DNA from: Thermoflexales bacterium
Lineage (GTDB): Bacteria > Chloroflexota > Anaerolineae > J036 > Brachytrichaceae
DNA length: 32,773 nt
Assembly (NCBI GenBank): GCA_019694215.1
Contig: JAIBCK010000035.1
Span: forward strand, 1 to 32,773
Direction: 5' to 3'
Positions 16,070-23,654 of this stretch are shown here, one piece after another; position 1 is the first letter of the stretch, and every line of letters begins with the position of its first letter. The notes beneath the pieces are model-generated. The model was not told where the DNA came from. It searched no databases and saw only the letters and a list, made by a program, of their open reading frames with translations. A program made the translations under genes and the position numbers.

Positions 16070-17035
16070 TCAGAGATTTACGTTGTATACGGCGCGCGCG
16101 TCGAGCCCGTCCTTCTGCCAGGCGCCCAGGCGCGCGAAATCACGGGTGTAGGCCGCGCCGTCAAACCCCGCCCCGGATGGGAGCTCGCTCAGCGCCACGC
16201 GGCGGCCGGTCCGTCGCGCCTCGGCCGCGGCCAGGCACACCCGCGCGGACTGGAGCAGATCGGCCAGCGGCGCCGGCGCGACGCCTTCGCGGAAGAAGCG
16301 ACCGAGCGCCGCAAACGCCGCGTTGCGCATCGTCCAACCGTTGGGCGGCTGAACGACCTCGACGCTCGTTCCCGTCGTCACCACCAGCACGCAGCCGTTG
16401 CCCGCCATGACCTTGCCACTGCCGAACTGGACGAGCACCGGCGGGCCATCGCGCAGCTCCAAATGGAAGAGCAGCGAGCGTTTGCCGCCGACGTGGGTGA
16501 CCGCCTCCGCCTGCGGGCCAAAGAACGCCAGGACCATCTCCAGGATGTGGGTGCCGTAGTTGAGCAGATCGCCCGGCCCGGACGCCCAGGCCGAGACGGC
16601 ACCGCCCAGCCCGGCGACCTTCTCGCGCAACGTCACGAGCTCCTCCGCGTACCGCATCGTCGAGCCGCCCGCGACCGGCGTCCCGGTCCGGGCCGCCAGC
16701 GCCTGAAGCGCCTCGAGATCGGCCAGCCGGCCGGCGATGGGCTTGTCGATGAAGACGGGTTTGCCCGCTTCCAGGAAGGGCCGCGCGCGTTCGAGGTGCA
16801 GGTCCCAGTTCTGGCTCAGCACGAGGCCGGCATCGACCGAAGCCACCAGCTCGTCCAGGCTGTCGCACACCTGTGGGATGCCGTGTTCGCGCGCGAAGCC
16901 GGCGACATACTCGGCCGTCTGAACGGCGCCCCCGTCGTGGAGCGCGGTCACGCGCAGGTCCGGCGACTGATGCAGCAGCGGGACAAAGAAGCCGGGGTGG
17001 GTGGTGTCGACATCGACCAGGCCAATTCGGATCAT
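16070..17035 (-). CDS. Gfo/Idh/MocA family oxidoreductase
   Basis: A 321-residue NAD(P)-dependent oxidoreductase. The N-terminal Rossmann strand is MIRIGLVDVDTTHPGFF, where the usual GxGxxG is degenerate. The EKP-type motif appears as VFIDKPIAG (about residues 93-101), and GTHILEMVL marks the C-terminal substrate domain with its His. Family members oxidise or reduce sugars, inositols and related polyols, or act as deacetylases via a redox cycle. The ATG at 17035 overlaps the GntR stop as ATGA, so the two genes are translationally coupled. The degenerate nucleotide loop leaves cofactor binding to be confirmed. Confidence 0.85.
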   Translation of the reverse strand: MIRIGLVDVDTTHPGFFVPLLHQSPDLRVTALHDGGAVQTAEYVAGFAREHGIPQVCDSLDELVASVDAGLVLSQNWDLHLERARPFLEAGKPVFIDKPIAGRLADLEALQALAARTGTPVAGGSTMRYAEELVTLREKVAGLGGAVSAWASGPGDLLNYGTHILEMVLAFFGPQAEAVTHVGGKRSLLFHLELRDGPPVLVQFGSGKVMAGNGCVLVVTTGTSVEVVQPPNGWTMRNAAFAALGRFFREGVAPAPLADLLQSARVCLAAAEARRTGRRVALSELPSGAGFDGAAYTRDFARLGAWQKDGLDARAVYNVNL

Positions 17036-17754
17036 CTTGAATTTGCGGCAAACCACGCCGACAGACGGTCGCGGGCGCGCTCGACGTGCGCGGTGCAGGC
17101 GCTGGCCAGCGCCGCCCCGTCGCGTGCTTCGAGCGCCGCGAGGATGGCGGCGTGTTCGGGCTCGGTGAATTGAATAAAGGCATCGGGGCTGAGGCGGCTC
17201 AGCACCCGGGCCAGTTGCAGCGGCCCCGCGACCTGGGCGTAGACCTCGTTTAGCCGGCGGTTGCGGGCCAGGGCCACGATGCGGCAATGAAAATCAAAGT
17301 CCAGGCCGACATACTCGAGCAGGTTGGCGGCGGGGTCCGGCGTGCGAAGCAGGGCGGCCATCCGTTCGAGCAGTGATCGCAGGGTCTTGATGTCGGCATT
17401 GGTGACGTTCGCGGCGGCACGCGGCGCCGCACACCGTTCGAGCGCAAGCCGCACATCGTAGGTCTCCGCCATCTCCAGCGTTTCGAAGGTGGCGACAAAG
17501 GTGCCCCGGCGCGGGACGATGTTGATCAGCCCCTCCATTTCCAAGCGTTGGACGGCCTCCCGGATCGGAGTCTGGCTGACGCCCATCTGGACGGAGATGT
17601 CGCGCAGGTCGAAGCGGAAGCCGGGCGGGTATTCACGGCTGAGAATCCGTCGGCGCAACAACGCATACACCGCATCGCGGATGTTGGAGCGTGAAACGAT
17701 CATGTCGGGATCGTCGGGGCGCTGGGTGGGGGTGATCGCAGTGATGTCGGACAT
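17032..17754 (-). CDS. GntR-family regulator with FCD domain
   Basis: A 240-residue transcription factor of the FadR/VanR branch. The winged helix spans about residues 20-90, with the recognition region in DISVQMGVSQTPIREAVQ (about 52-69) and the wing in PRRGTFVA. The all-helical FCD ligand domain follows (about 97-228), with its metal-ligand residues suggested by DFDFHCRIV and EHAAILAALEARD. Such proteins usually repress catabolic operons until a carboxylate ligand binds. It is the sixth gene of the transporter operon and the only regulator there, which makes it the best candidate for the palindrome at 23295-23322. Confidence 0.93.
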   Translation of the reverse strand: MSDITAITPTQRPDDPDMIVSRSNIRDAVYALLRRRILSREYPPGFRFDLRDISVQMGVSQTPIREAVQRLEMEGLINIVPRRGTFVATFETLEMAETYDVRLALERCAAPRAAANVTNADIKTLRSLLERMAALLRTPDPAANLLEYVGLDFDFHCRIVALARNRRLNEVYAQVAGPLQLARVLSRLSPDAFIQFTEPEHAAILAALEARDGAALASACTAHVERARDRLSAWFAANSR

Positions 17755-17777
17755 GGTGCTGCCGGGAATTCTATCGG

Positions 17778-18800
17778 CTAGACCCTCACGGCGATCGCCG
17801 CAGCGATGGCCTCCTCGATCCCCAGCGCCTCCCCGGCTGCATCGGCGGCGGCGCGCGTTTCCGCATCCAGCGTCGCGCGCGTCCCGGTCAGGGCCGCTTC
17901 GACCGCCGGGCGCAGCAAAGGCACAACGGCCTTTCCCTGTCCGCGCAGGATGGCGGTCCCGGCCGCCAGGAGCGTGAGCGCTTCGGCCGGGCGCCCAAGC
18001 GCAGCGGCGACCCGCCCCAGCCCGATGATGTTGTAGGGGGTGATGGCATCCCCGCTGTTCCCGGCCGTCTCGAGGCTCTCGACAAAGAGTGCGCGGGCGC
18101 GGGCGATGTCGCCGCGCAGACAGGCGACGTGGCCAAGGTTGTGCAGCTCGGAGACCACCAGCTCGCGCCGGCCCATCCCGCGATACACGGCGATGTTGGC
18201 GGCATAGCGGCGTTCGGCCTCGGGCAGGTCGCCGTCCATGACCGCGGCATGCGCAAGGTGATGCAGCGCGATGGCCTCGCCCGTCTCATACCCCGAGGCG
18301 CGCGCGGCCTCCAGCGCCACGGCGCTGTGCTCGCGCATCCCGGCCGCGTCGTTGCGCGACATGGCCACCCGCGACAGCCCGCCGCGCGCCTCCGCCACGA
18401 TCTGCGCCGCGCCAAGCGCCTCGCCGATGGCCAGGCACTCGCGCAGGACGCGCTCGGAGGCATCCGCATCGCCGCGGTGGAAGGCCAGGTTGCCGGCCCC
18501 GGCCAACGCTCGCGCCCGATCCGCGGTGGGTGCCTGCGCCCCCGGCGCGTCCAGCAGCCGCTTCAGCCAGGCCGCGCCGTCCGCGAGCCGCCCGCGGCTG
18601 AGCCACCACGGCCATATTTCAGCCGCGATGGCCACGCCCTCGGCCGGGCAGTTGCGGGTCAGCGTCTCGGCCAGCGCCGCTTCCAGCGTTTCGCGGGCGG
18701 CGTCCAGGCGCGCCAGCGCCGGGCCCGGATCGCGGCCACGCAGAGCAGGGCCGGTTGCGGCGGCCAGCGCGGCCGCATCTTGAATCACTGCGTTGGTCAT
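17778..18800 (-). CDS. TPR-repeat protein
   Basis: A 340-residue, Ala-rich helical protein made of tetratricopeptide-like repeats, for example RALAGAGNLAFHRGDADASE, IALHHLAHAAVMDGDLPEAE and SELHNLGHVACLRGDIARAR, each about 40 residues apart. It looks like the C-terminal TPR half of AfsR/MalT-type STAND regulators, but no ATPase or DNA-binding domain is present; no signal peptide is seen either. It begins by an ATGA overlap with the MDR gene and ends 23 bp before gntR. It may be a cytoplasmic scaffold or a fragment of a former regulator; the function is unknown. Confidence 0.82.
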   Translation of the reverse strand: MTNAVIQDAAALAAATGPALRGRDPGPALARLDAARETLEAALAETLTRNCPAEGVAIAAEIWPWWLSRGRLADGAAWLKRLLDAPGAQAPTADRARALAGAGNLAFHRGDADASERVLRECLAIGEALGAAQIVAEARGGLSRVAMSRNDAAGMREHSAVALEAARASGYETGEAIALHHLAHAAVMDGDLPEAERRYAANIAVYRGMGRRELVVSELHNLGHVACLRGDIARARALFVESLETAGNSGDAITPYNIIGLGRVAAALGRPAEALTLLAAGTAILRGQGKAVVPLLRPAVEAALTGTRATLDAETRAAADAAGEALGIEEAIAAAIAVRV

Positions 18801-19744
18801 GCCTCCCCTCCGGAATCGATGACGGCCACGGCCTTGCCTGCCACCTGGCGAGCCCCCAGCGCTGCCAGCATCGGCCCCATCTCGCGCCAGCTGCCCTGCA
18901 AGCCGATCTGTGGGTCCAGCTTCCCCGCTGCGACCAACGCGAGCAGGTCGCCCAGCGCGCGCGCCCCGACCCCCTGACGCTCCATCTCCTGAAACAGGCT
19001 GATCGCGTAGAGGGTGATCGCCCCCCGCCGGACCAGGGCCAGAACGTCAAACGTGGTGAATTCATCCGAGGAGGCGCCCAGCGACACCGCCGTCCCACCG
19101 GGGGCCATCTTCGCCAGCGTCTGCGCCAGGACCGCCCCGCCGATGGACTCGATCGCCAGGTCAAACAGCCCCGTGGCCGCGTCCACGCTGAGCACGACCT
19201 CGGCGGCCCCGAGCGCCCCCAGCCCCGCCGCGCGCTCGGGCCTGCCGACCTGGGCGGTCACGTGGGCGCCGCCCAGACGGGCGAGCTGAATGGCGATGCG
19301 CCCGACCCCGCCCGCCGCCGCGGTCACCGGCACGCGCGTGCCCAGCAGCGGCCCACCCCGGGCCAGCGCAACGATGCAGGTCAACCCTGCGGCCGGCAGC
19401 GCCGCGGCCGCGGCGTCGGAGACGCCCTCCGGGATGACGGCCAGGCGACGGGTGGGCACGGCGACGCGCTCCGCCCACGCGCCTTCGGGCACCAACCCGG
19501 CCACGCGCGCGCCCTCCGGCGGCCCGCTGCCATCCGCCGCGGCCCGCAGCACGATGCCGGCGACGTCGTAGCCCGGCCGCCAACCGGCCCCCTCCCATGT
19601 CAAACGGCGGAAGTTGCCACGGTTGAGCGAGACCGCGCGCGCTGCAACGAGCGCCTCATCGCGGGAAGGCGTGGGCTCGGCGACATCGGCAAAGGCGATG
19701 CGGTGGGGTTGATGGGGATCGCTGACAATCGCGCGCACAGTCAC
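18797..19744 (-). CDS. MDR-family (quinone oxidoreductase-like) zinc-independent dehydrogenase
   Basis: A 315-residue medium-chain dehydrogenase/reductase. The N-terminal GroES-like domain contains VSLNRGNFRRL and PGYDVAGIV; the Rossmann domain has the nucleotide loop TAAAGGVGRIAIQLA (about residues 142-156). The Cys ligands of zinc alcohol dehydrogenases are absent, which places it with NADPH:quinone/enoyl reductases. It starts 16 bp after the DppC-like permease gene and overlaps the TPR gene by ATGA. It probably reduces an intermediate of the imported compound; the substrate is unknown. Confidence 0.88.
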   Translation of the reverse strand: MTVRAIVSDPHQPHRIAFADVAEPTPSRDEALVAARAVSLNRGNFRRLTWEGAGWRPGYDVAGIVLRAAADGSGPPEGARVAGLVPEGAWAERVAVPTRRLAVIPEGVSDAAAAALPAAGLTCIVALARGGPLLGTRVPVTAAAGGVGRIAIQLARLGGAHVTAQVGRPERAAGLGALGAAEVVLSVDAATGLFDLAIESIGGAVLAQTLAKMAPGGTAVSLGASSDEFTTFDVLALVRRGAITLYAISLFQEMERQGVGARALGDLLALVAAGKLDPQIGLQGSWREMGPMLAALGARQVAGKAVAVIDSGGEA

Positions 19745-19760
19745 TCCTTCCCTGCAACAC

Positions 19761-20624
19761 CTATACCGTGTTGCGAAGATACGGGTCCAGCAGGTCGCGC
19801 AGCCCGTCGCCGAGCTGATTCAGGGCCAGCACGGTCACGCCGATGGCCAGCCCCGGAAAGACGGTCAGCCACCAGCCCAGGCGCATGTAGTTGCGGGCTT
19901 CGCTCAACATCGCCCCCCACTCCGGCGTCGGCGGTTGCGCCCCGAGCCCGAGGAAGGACAGCGCCGCCCCGGTCAGGATCGCGCCCGCGGTGCCGAGCGT
20001 GGCCAGCACGATGAGCGGCGCCAGGATATTCGGCACGACGTGGCGGCCGATCGTGCGGAGCGGCGAGCTGCCCAGCGCGCGCGAGGCCTCGATGTAAGGC
20101 AGGCCCCGCACCGTGAGCACCGAGGCGCGCACCATGCGTGTGTAGGTGGGGATGGACGCGATGCCCACCGCCAGCATGACGTTGAACAGGCTCGGGCCGG
20201 CAATCGCGACGATGCCCAGCGCCAGCAGCACCGACGGAAACGCCAGCATCAGGTCAATCAGCCGCATGACCAGAAAGTCCACCCAGCCGCCGGCAAAACC
20301 GGCCGAAAGCCCGAGCAGCAGTCCGCCCGTCACAGCCAACAACACCGAGACCGCGCCGATGAGCAACGACAGGTGTGCGCCGTTCAGGATGCGGCTGAAG
20401 ATGTCGCGCCCGTAGTGATCGCTCCCCAGCACATGCTGCGCGCCGGGCTCGGCCAGCCGGTTTGGCACATCCATGAGGACGGGGTCGTAGGGCGTGAAGC
20501 GCAGGCCGATCAGCGCCGCCAGCACGATGATGGCCAGCAGCGTTCCGCCGAAGGTGGCGCTGCGGTTGCGCAGGATGCGCCGCAGCACCGAGGGGCCGGC
20601 CGGCATCGCGGCCTCCCTACGCAT
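19761..20624 (-). CDS. ABC transporter permease, DppC/OppC type
   Basis: A 287-residue inner-membrane permease of the peptide/nickel importer group. It has one N-terminal helix, the OppC-type segment HVLGSDHYGRDIFSRILNGA (about residues 66-85), five further helices and the ATPase-contact EAA loop (EASRALGSSPLRTIGRHVVPN, split around residue 185). It overlaps the DppB-like gene by 8 bp if the ATG at 20624 is used; the ATG at 20606 is an alternative. It forms a pair with the upstream permease. Confidence 0.93.
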   Translation of the reverse strand: MRREAAMPAGPSVLRRILRNRSATFGGTLLAIIVLAALIGLRFTPYDPVLMDVPNRLAEPGAQHVLGSDHYGRDIFSRILNGAHLSLLIGAVSVLLAVTGGLLLGLSAGFAGGWVDFLVMRLIDLMLAFPSVLLALGIVAIAGPSLFNVMLAVGIASIPTYTRMVRASVLTVRGLPYIEASRALGSSPLRTIGRHVVPNILAPLIVLATLGTAGAILTGAALSFLGLGAQPPTPEWGAMLSEARNYMRLGWWLTVFPGLAIGVTVLALNQLGDGLRDLLDPYLRNTV

Positions 20625-21540
20625 AGCGGATCCTCGGGTCGATCAGCGCATACGAGATGTCGACCAGCAGGTTCACGCCGACATACACGCAGGCCACGAA
20701 CAGGACGACGCCCTGCACCAGCGGGAAGTCGCGCCCCAGGATGGCGGTCACCAGCAGGCGCCCGATGCCCTGGCGCGAGAACACCGTCTCGACCACCACC
20801 GCGCCGGCGAGCAGGTTGCCGAACTGCAGCCCCACGATGGTGACGACGGGGATGATGGCGTTGCGCAGCGCGTGCCGCAGCACGACGCGGGCAAAGCCGA
20901 GGCCCTTGGCGCGCGCCGTGGTGATGAATTGTTGTCGTAGGACTTCGAGCAGCGAGCTGCGGGTGAGCCGGGCGATGATGGCGGCCGCGCCAAAGCCCAG
21001 CGTGCCGGCCGGCATGATCAAACGTTCAAAGCCCTCCGTCCCGGTGGCGGGCAGCCAGCCCAGCGCCAGCGAGAAGATCAGCAGCAGGTTCAACCCGACC
21101 CAGAAGGACGGGAAGGAGACCCCGGCCAGCGCCAGCGCCATCGCGCCCGAATCCAGCCAGGTGCCCGGGCGCAGGGCGGCCACGATGCCCAGGCTCAACC
21201 CGACCGTCAGCGCGACGACCATGGCCGCCAGCGTGAGCTGGAGGGTCGCCGGCAACTGCGAGCGGATCTCATCGACGACGGGGCGCTTGAACTGGAGCGA
21301 GCGACCCAGGTCGCCCTGGATCGCCCGCTCCACAAAGCGGAAGTACTGAACGTGCAGCGGGTCATCGAGCCCGTACTGCGCGCGCAGCTGCGCCGCCTGT
21401 TCCTGGCTGATGACCCCATCGCCGACGATGGCGGTCAGCGGATCGCCCGGAACGAGCTTCAGGCTGAAGAAGACCAGCGCCGAGATCCCGATCAGGATCG
21501 GGATGGTGGCGAGCAGCCGCTTCAGGATGTACGTCCCCAC
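20617..21540 (-). CDS. ABC transporter permease, DppB/OppB type
   Basis: A 307-residue permease with the OppB layout: an N-terminal helix (LKRLLATIPILIGISALVFF), the PGDPLTAIVGD periplasmic motif, five later helices and the EAA loop RAKGLGFARVVLRHALRNA (about residues 217-235). It follows the binding-protein gene by only a few bases. With the DppC-like protein it would form the channel of an oligopeptide, dipeptide or glycoside importer. No ATPase subunit gene follows, contrary to the usual dppABCDF order. Confidence 0.94.
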   Translation of the reverse strand: MGTYILKRLLATIPILIGISALVFFSLKLVPGDPLTAIVGDGVISQEQAAQLRAQYGLDDPLHVQYFRFVERAIQGDLGRSLQFKRPVVDEIRSQLPATLQLTLAAMVVALTVGLSLGIVAALRPGTWLDSGAMALALAGVSFPSFWVGLNLLLIFSLALGWLPATGTEGFERLIMPAGTLGFGAAAIIARLTRSSLLEVLRQQFITTARAKGLGFARVVLRHALRNAIIPVVTIVGLQFGNLLAGAVVVETVFSRQGIGRLLVTAILGRDFPLVQGVVLFVACVYVGVNLLVDISYALIDPRIRYA

Positions 21541-21543
21541 GCG

Positions 21544-23223
21544 CTATTCCAGCGAGACTTCGTAGAGATACGGGTAGCTGCCGAGCGGATGGGTGCGGAA
21601 GCCCTTCACCTTCGGGCTCACGCCGAACAGGCGGGCGAAGTTGTAGATGGGGTACACCCACGCGTTCTCCATGATCTTCATCACCACCTGTTCGAGCAGG
21701 GCGGCGCGCTTGGCGGCATCGGGCTCCTTGGCCTGGTCGTCGAGCAGCTTGTCGAGATCGGCGTCCTTGATCCGCGACCAGTCGAAGCCGCCCAGGTTGC
21801 GCGAGTGGAAGACCAGCTGGATGGCGCCGGGATCGCTGTCGATGAGCGCGGTCGAGAACATGTTGCCCTCGCCCTTGTGACCCATCGACACGCGCGTGGC
21901 CTGGTCAAATACCTTGACATTGACCGTGATGCCGAGTGGCTTGAGCAGCGCCTGCGTGGCGACGACCTTGGGCTCGTAGGTGGTCAGGTCGACGAAGTCG
22001 ATGACCAGCTTCTGCCCGTCCTTCACCCGCACGCCGTCGGGCCCCGCCTTCCAACCCGCGTCGTCGAGCAGCTTCTTGGCCTTCTCCATGTCGTAGGGAT
22101 ACATGCCCACGCCCTTCTTGGCGTGATGCAGGGTGTTGTCGGCGATGGGCGTGTCGGCGGCGGAGTACAGCCCGAAGAAGGCGGCGTTGATGAGCTCCTG
22201 CCGGTTCAGGCCGTGCAGGATGGCCTTGCGGACATTGATGTCGTTGAAGGGCGCCTTCTCGGTGTTCATGTAGATGCTCATCGGCGACCCCGGGGTGCGC
22301 GCGACGACCATCTGATATTTGCCCGACTTCTTGAGCCGGTCGAAGTCGCCTTCAGGCACGGTCTCCATCACCTGCAGCTCGCCGCTCTCGAAGGCGGTGA
22401 GGCGGGCGCCGTTCTCGGAGATGCCGACAAAGGTGATCTGTTCGAGATAGGCCGGCCCGGTGTGGTTCCAGAACGCGGGGCCCCAGGCGTAGTCGGCGTT
22501 GCGGACGACGACGATGCGATCCTTGGCCACCCACTCCTTGAAGACCATGGGGCCGGTGCCGACCGGGTTGCGGCCAAAGTCGTCGCCAAACTTCTTGACC
22601 GCCGTCGGCGAGGCCATCGACAGCCAGGTCTGGGCGAGCGAGTCGTAGAAGGCGGCATATTGCGTCTTGAGGGTGACCTCCGCCGTGAACTCGTCGACGA
22701 CGCGGGTCCCAGCATACGGGCCGAGCTTGGCGGTCGAGCTCGGGCTCTTGGTGGCCGGATCCGCATAGCGATCAAAGTTAAACTTCACCGCCTCCGCGTT
22801 GAAGGGCGTGCCGTCATGGAACTTGACGCCCTTGCGCAGCTTGAAGGTGTGCGTCAGCCCGTCGGCGGAGCTCTGCCAGGACTCGGCCAGGCCGGCCTTG
22901 TACTGCAGGTCGCCCGGGTCCTGCCAGATCAACGTGTCATACAGGTTCATCATCACGTTGAAGGCTGAGGCCTGGGCGGTCTTGGCCGGATCGAGCGAGT
23001 CCGGCTCGTTGTTCATGGCATAGCGAATCTGCCCGCCGGGCTTGCCGGCCCCGGATGCGGCCGGCGCCGCCGTGGGCTTGACAGCGGGTGCCGCGGTGGG
23101 CGCAGCGGGCGCGGCAGGGGTCGCGGGCACGCAGCTGGCGGCGAGCACCGCCACCGCGCCGGTTCCGCCGATCTTGATGAAACGGCGGCGGGAGATCAGG
23201 TTGGGACGCGATCGTTTGGACAT
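21544..23223 (-). CDS. ABC transporter substrate-binding lipoprotein, family 5 (peptide/nickel type)
   Basis: A 559-residue extracytoplasmic binding protein. The signal has a twin-arginine-like SRRRFIK (about residues 11-17) and a lipobox ending LAASC (Cys31), followed by a flexible Ala/Pro/Thr-rich linker to about residue 70. The family-5 core is shown by YAMNNEPDSLDPAKTAQA, LAESWQSSADGLTHTFKLR and GVKFHDGTPFNAEAVKF. The start at 23223 is supported by AAGGAGGAAGCC immediately upstream, one of the few strong ribosome sites in this window. It is the first gene of the eight-gene operon behind the operator-bearing promoter at 23295-23350. Confidence 0.95.
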   Translation of the reverse strand: MSKRSRPNLISRRRFIKIGGTGAVAVLAASCVPATPAAPAAPTAAPAVKPTAAPAASGAGKPGGQIRYAMNNEPDSLDPAKTAQASAFNVMMNLYDTLIWQDPGDLQYKAGLAESWQSSADGLTHTFKLRKGVKFHDGTPFNAEAVKFNFDRYADPATKSPSSTAKLGPYAGTRVVDEFTAEVTLKTQYAAFYDSLAQTWLSMASPTAVKKFGDDFGRNPVGTGPMVFKEWVAKDRIVVVRNADYAWGPAFWNHTGPAYLEQITFVGISENGARLTAFESGELQVMETVPEGDFDRLKKSGKYQMVVARTPGSPMSIYMNTEKAPFNDINVRKAILHGLNRQELINAAFFGLYSAADTPIADNTLHHAKKGVGMYPYDMEKAKKLLDDAGWKAGPDGVRVKDGQKLVIDFVDLTTYEPKVVATQALLKPLGITVNVKVFDQATRVSMGHKGEGNMFSTALIDSDPGAIQLVFHSRNLGGFDWSRIKDADLDKLLDDQAKEPDAAKRAALLEQVVMKIMENAWVYPIYNFARLFGVSPKVKGFRTHPLGSYPYLYEVSLE

Positions 23224-23294
23224 GGCTTCCTCCTTTTGGGGCGATCTGGCCTGACGGGACACGCTCCGTCGTGACGGCGTTCGCGCCCACCAGC

Positions 23295-23322
23295 CGTGAT
23301 ATCTGATATTTCAGATATCACG
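23295..23322. promoter_or_regulatory. 28-bp AT-rich palindromic operator
   Basis: Perfect 12-bp arms CGTGATATCTGA / TCAGATATCACG surround a TATT centre. It is strikingly AT-rich against a GC-rich background and directly adjoins the -10 box at 23323-23328, so it covers the transcription start region of the transporter operon. This position is classic for a repressor. The GntR-family protein encoded in the same operon is the obvious candidate; binding is inferred. Confidence 0.85.
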
Positions 23323-23350
23323 ATTGTAGGAGCACGGGAGACGCTGTCAA
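23323..23350 (-). promoter_or_regulatory. Sigma-70-type promoter of the transporter operon
   Basis: On the minus strand TTGACA (23350-23345) is separated by 16 bp from TACAAT (23328-23323). The start point would fall near 23316, inside the palindrome, leaving a leader of about 90 nt that ends in a strong Shine-Dalgarno sequence. Confidence 0.82.
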
Positions 23351-23520
23351 GGTGGGCCCGGTCCGCAGTTTCCCCTGGCACACCGCCGTGAGTGACAAAG
23401 ACTCGTGAACCGATTTACAAACCCAGTGGACGGGTTGGCGGCTGGGCGCGGCGCAGGGGAGGTGCCTGCCCGCGGGCGGCGCTCGCCGGACCTGCCCGGG
23501 GCGCGGGGCGCGGCCCCTAC

Positions 23521-23526
23521 TACAAT
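23521..23526 (+). promoter_or_regulatory. -10 box TACAAT upstream of recJ
   Basis: TACAAT is followed by 8 nt and an ATG at 23535, the same spacing as at 12065 and 14315. The region upstream (23351-23520) is GC-rich with no obvious -35 box and no ORF I can support. Confidence 0.5.
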
Positions 23527-23534
23527 ACCGCGCC

Positions 23535-23651
23535 ATGAACGCGATCACCGCCATGCGCCGGGAAGCCCTTTGCACACGCAGCGGTGGACCGCACCTTTCG
23601 GCCAGCGTGGCCGCCGACCGGCAGCATCGGCGTGCGCGCCTTCCGACCTGA
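23535..23651 (+). CDS. Possible 38-codon leader ORF before recJ
   Basis: This short ORF begins at the ATG served by the TACAAT-N8-ATG promoter, is in frame with recJ and stops at TGA 3 bases before the recJ ATG. The peptide (MNAITAMRREALC..., 38 residues, Arg-rich) matches no family I know. It may be a leader peptide that couples translation to recJ, or the remains of a longer recJ N-terminus interrupted by a frameshift: a neighbouring frame reads PDAWRLL just upstream, which resembles the Trp-containing start of some RecJ proteins. Confidence 0.3.
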   Translation: MNAITAMRREALCTRSGGPHLSASVAADRQHRRARLPT

Positions 23652-23654
23652 CGC

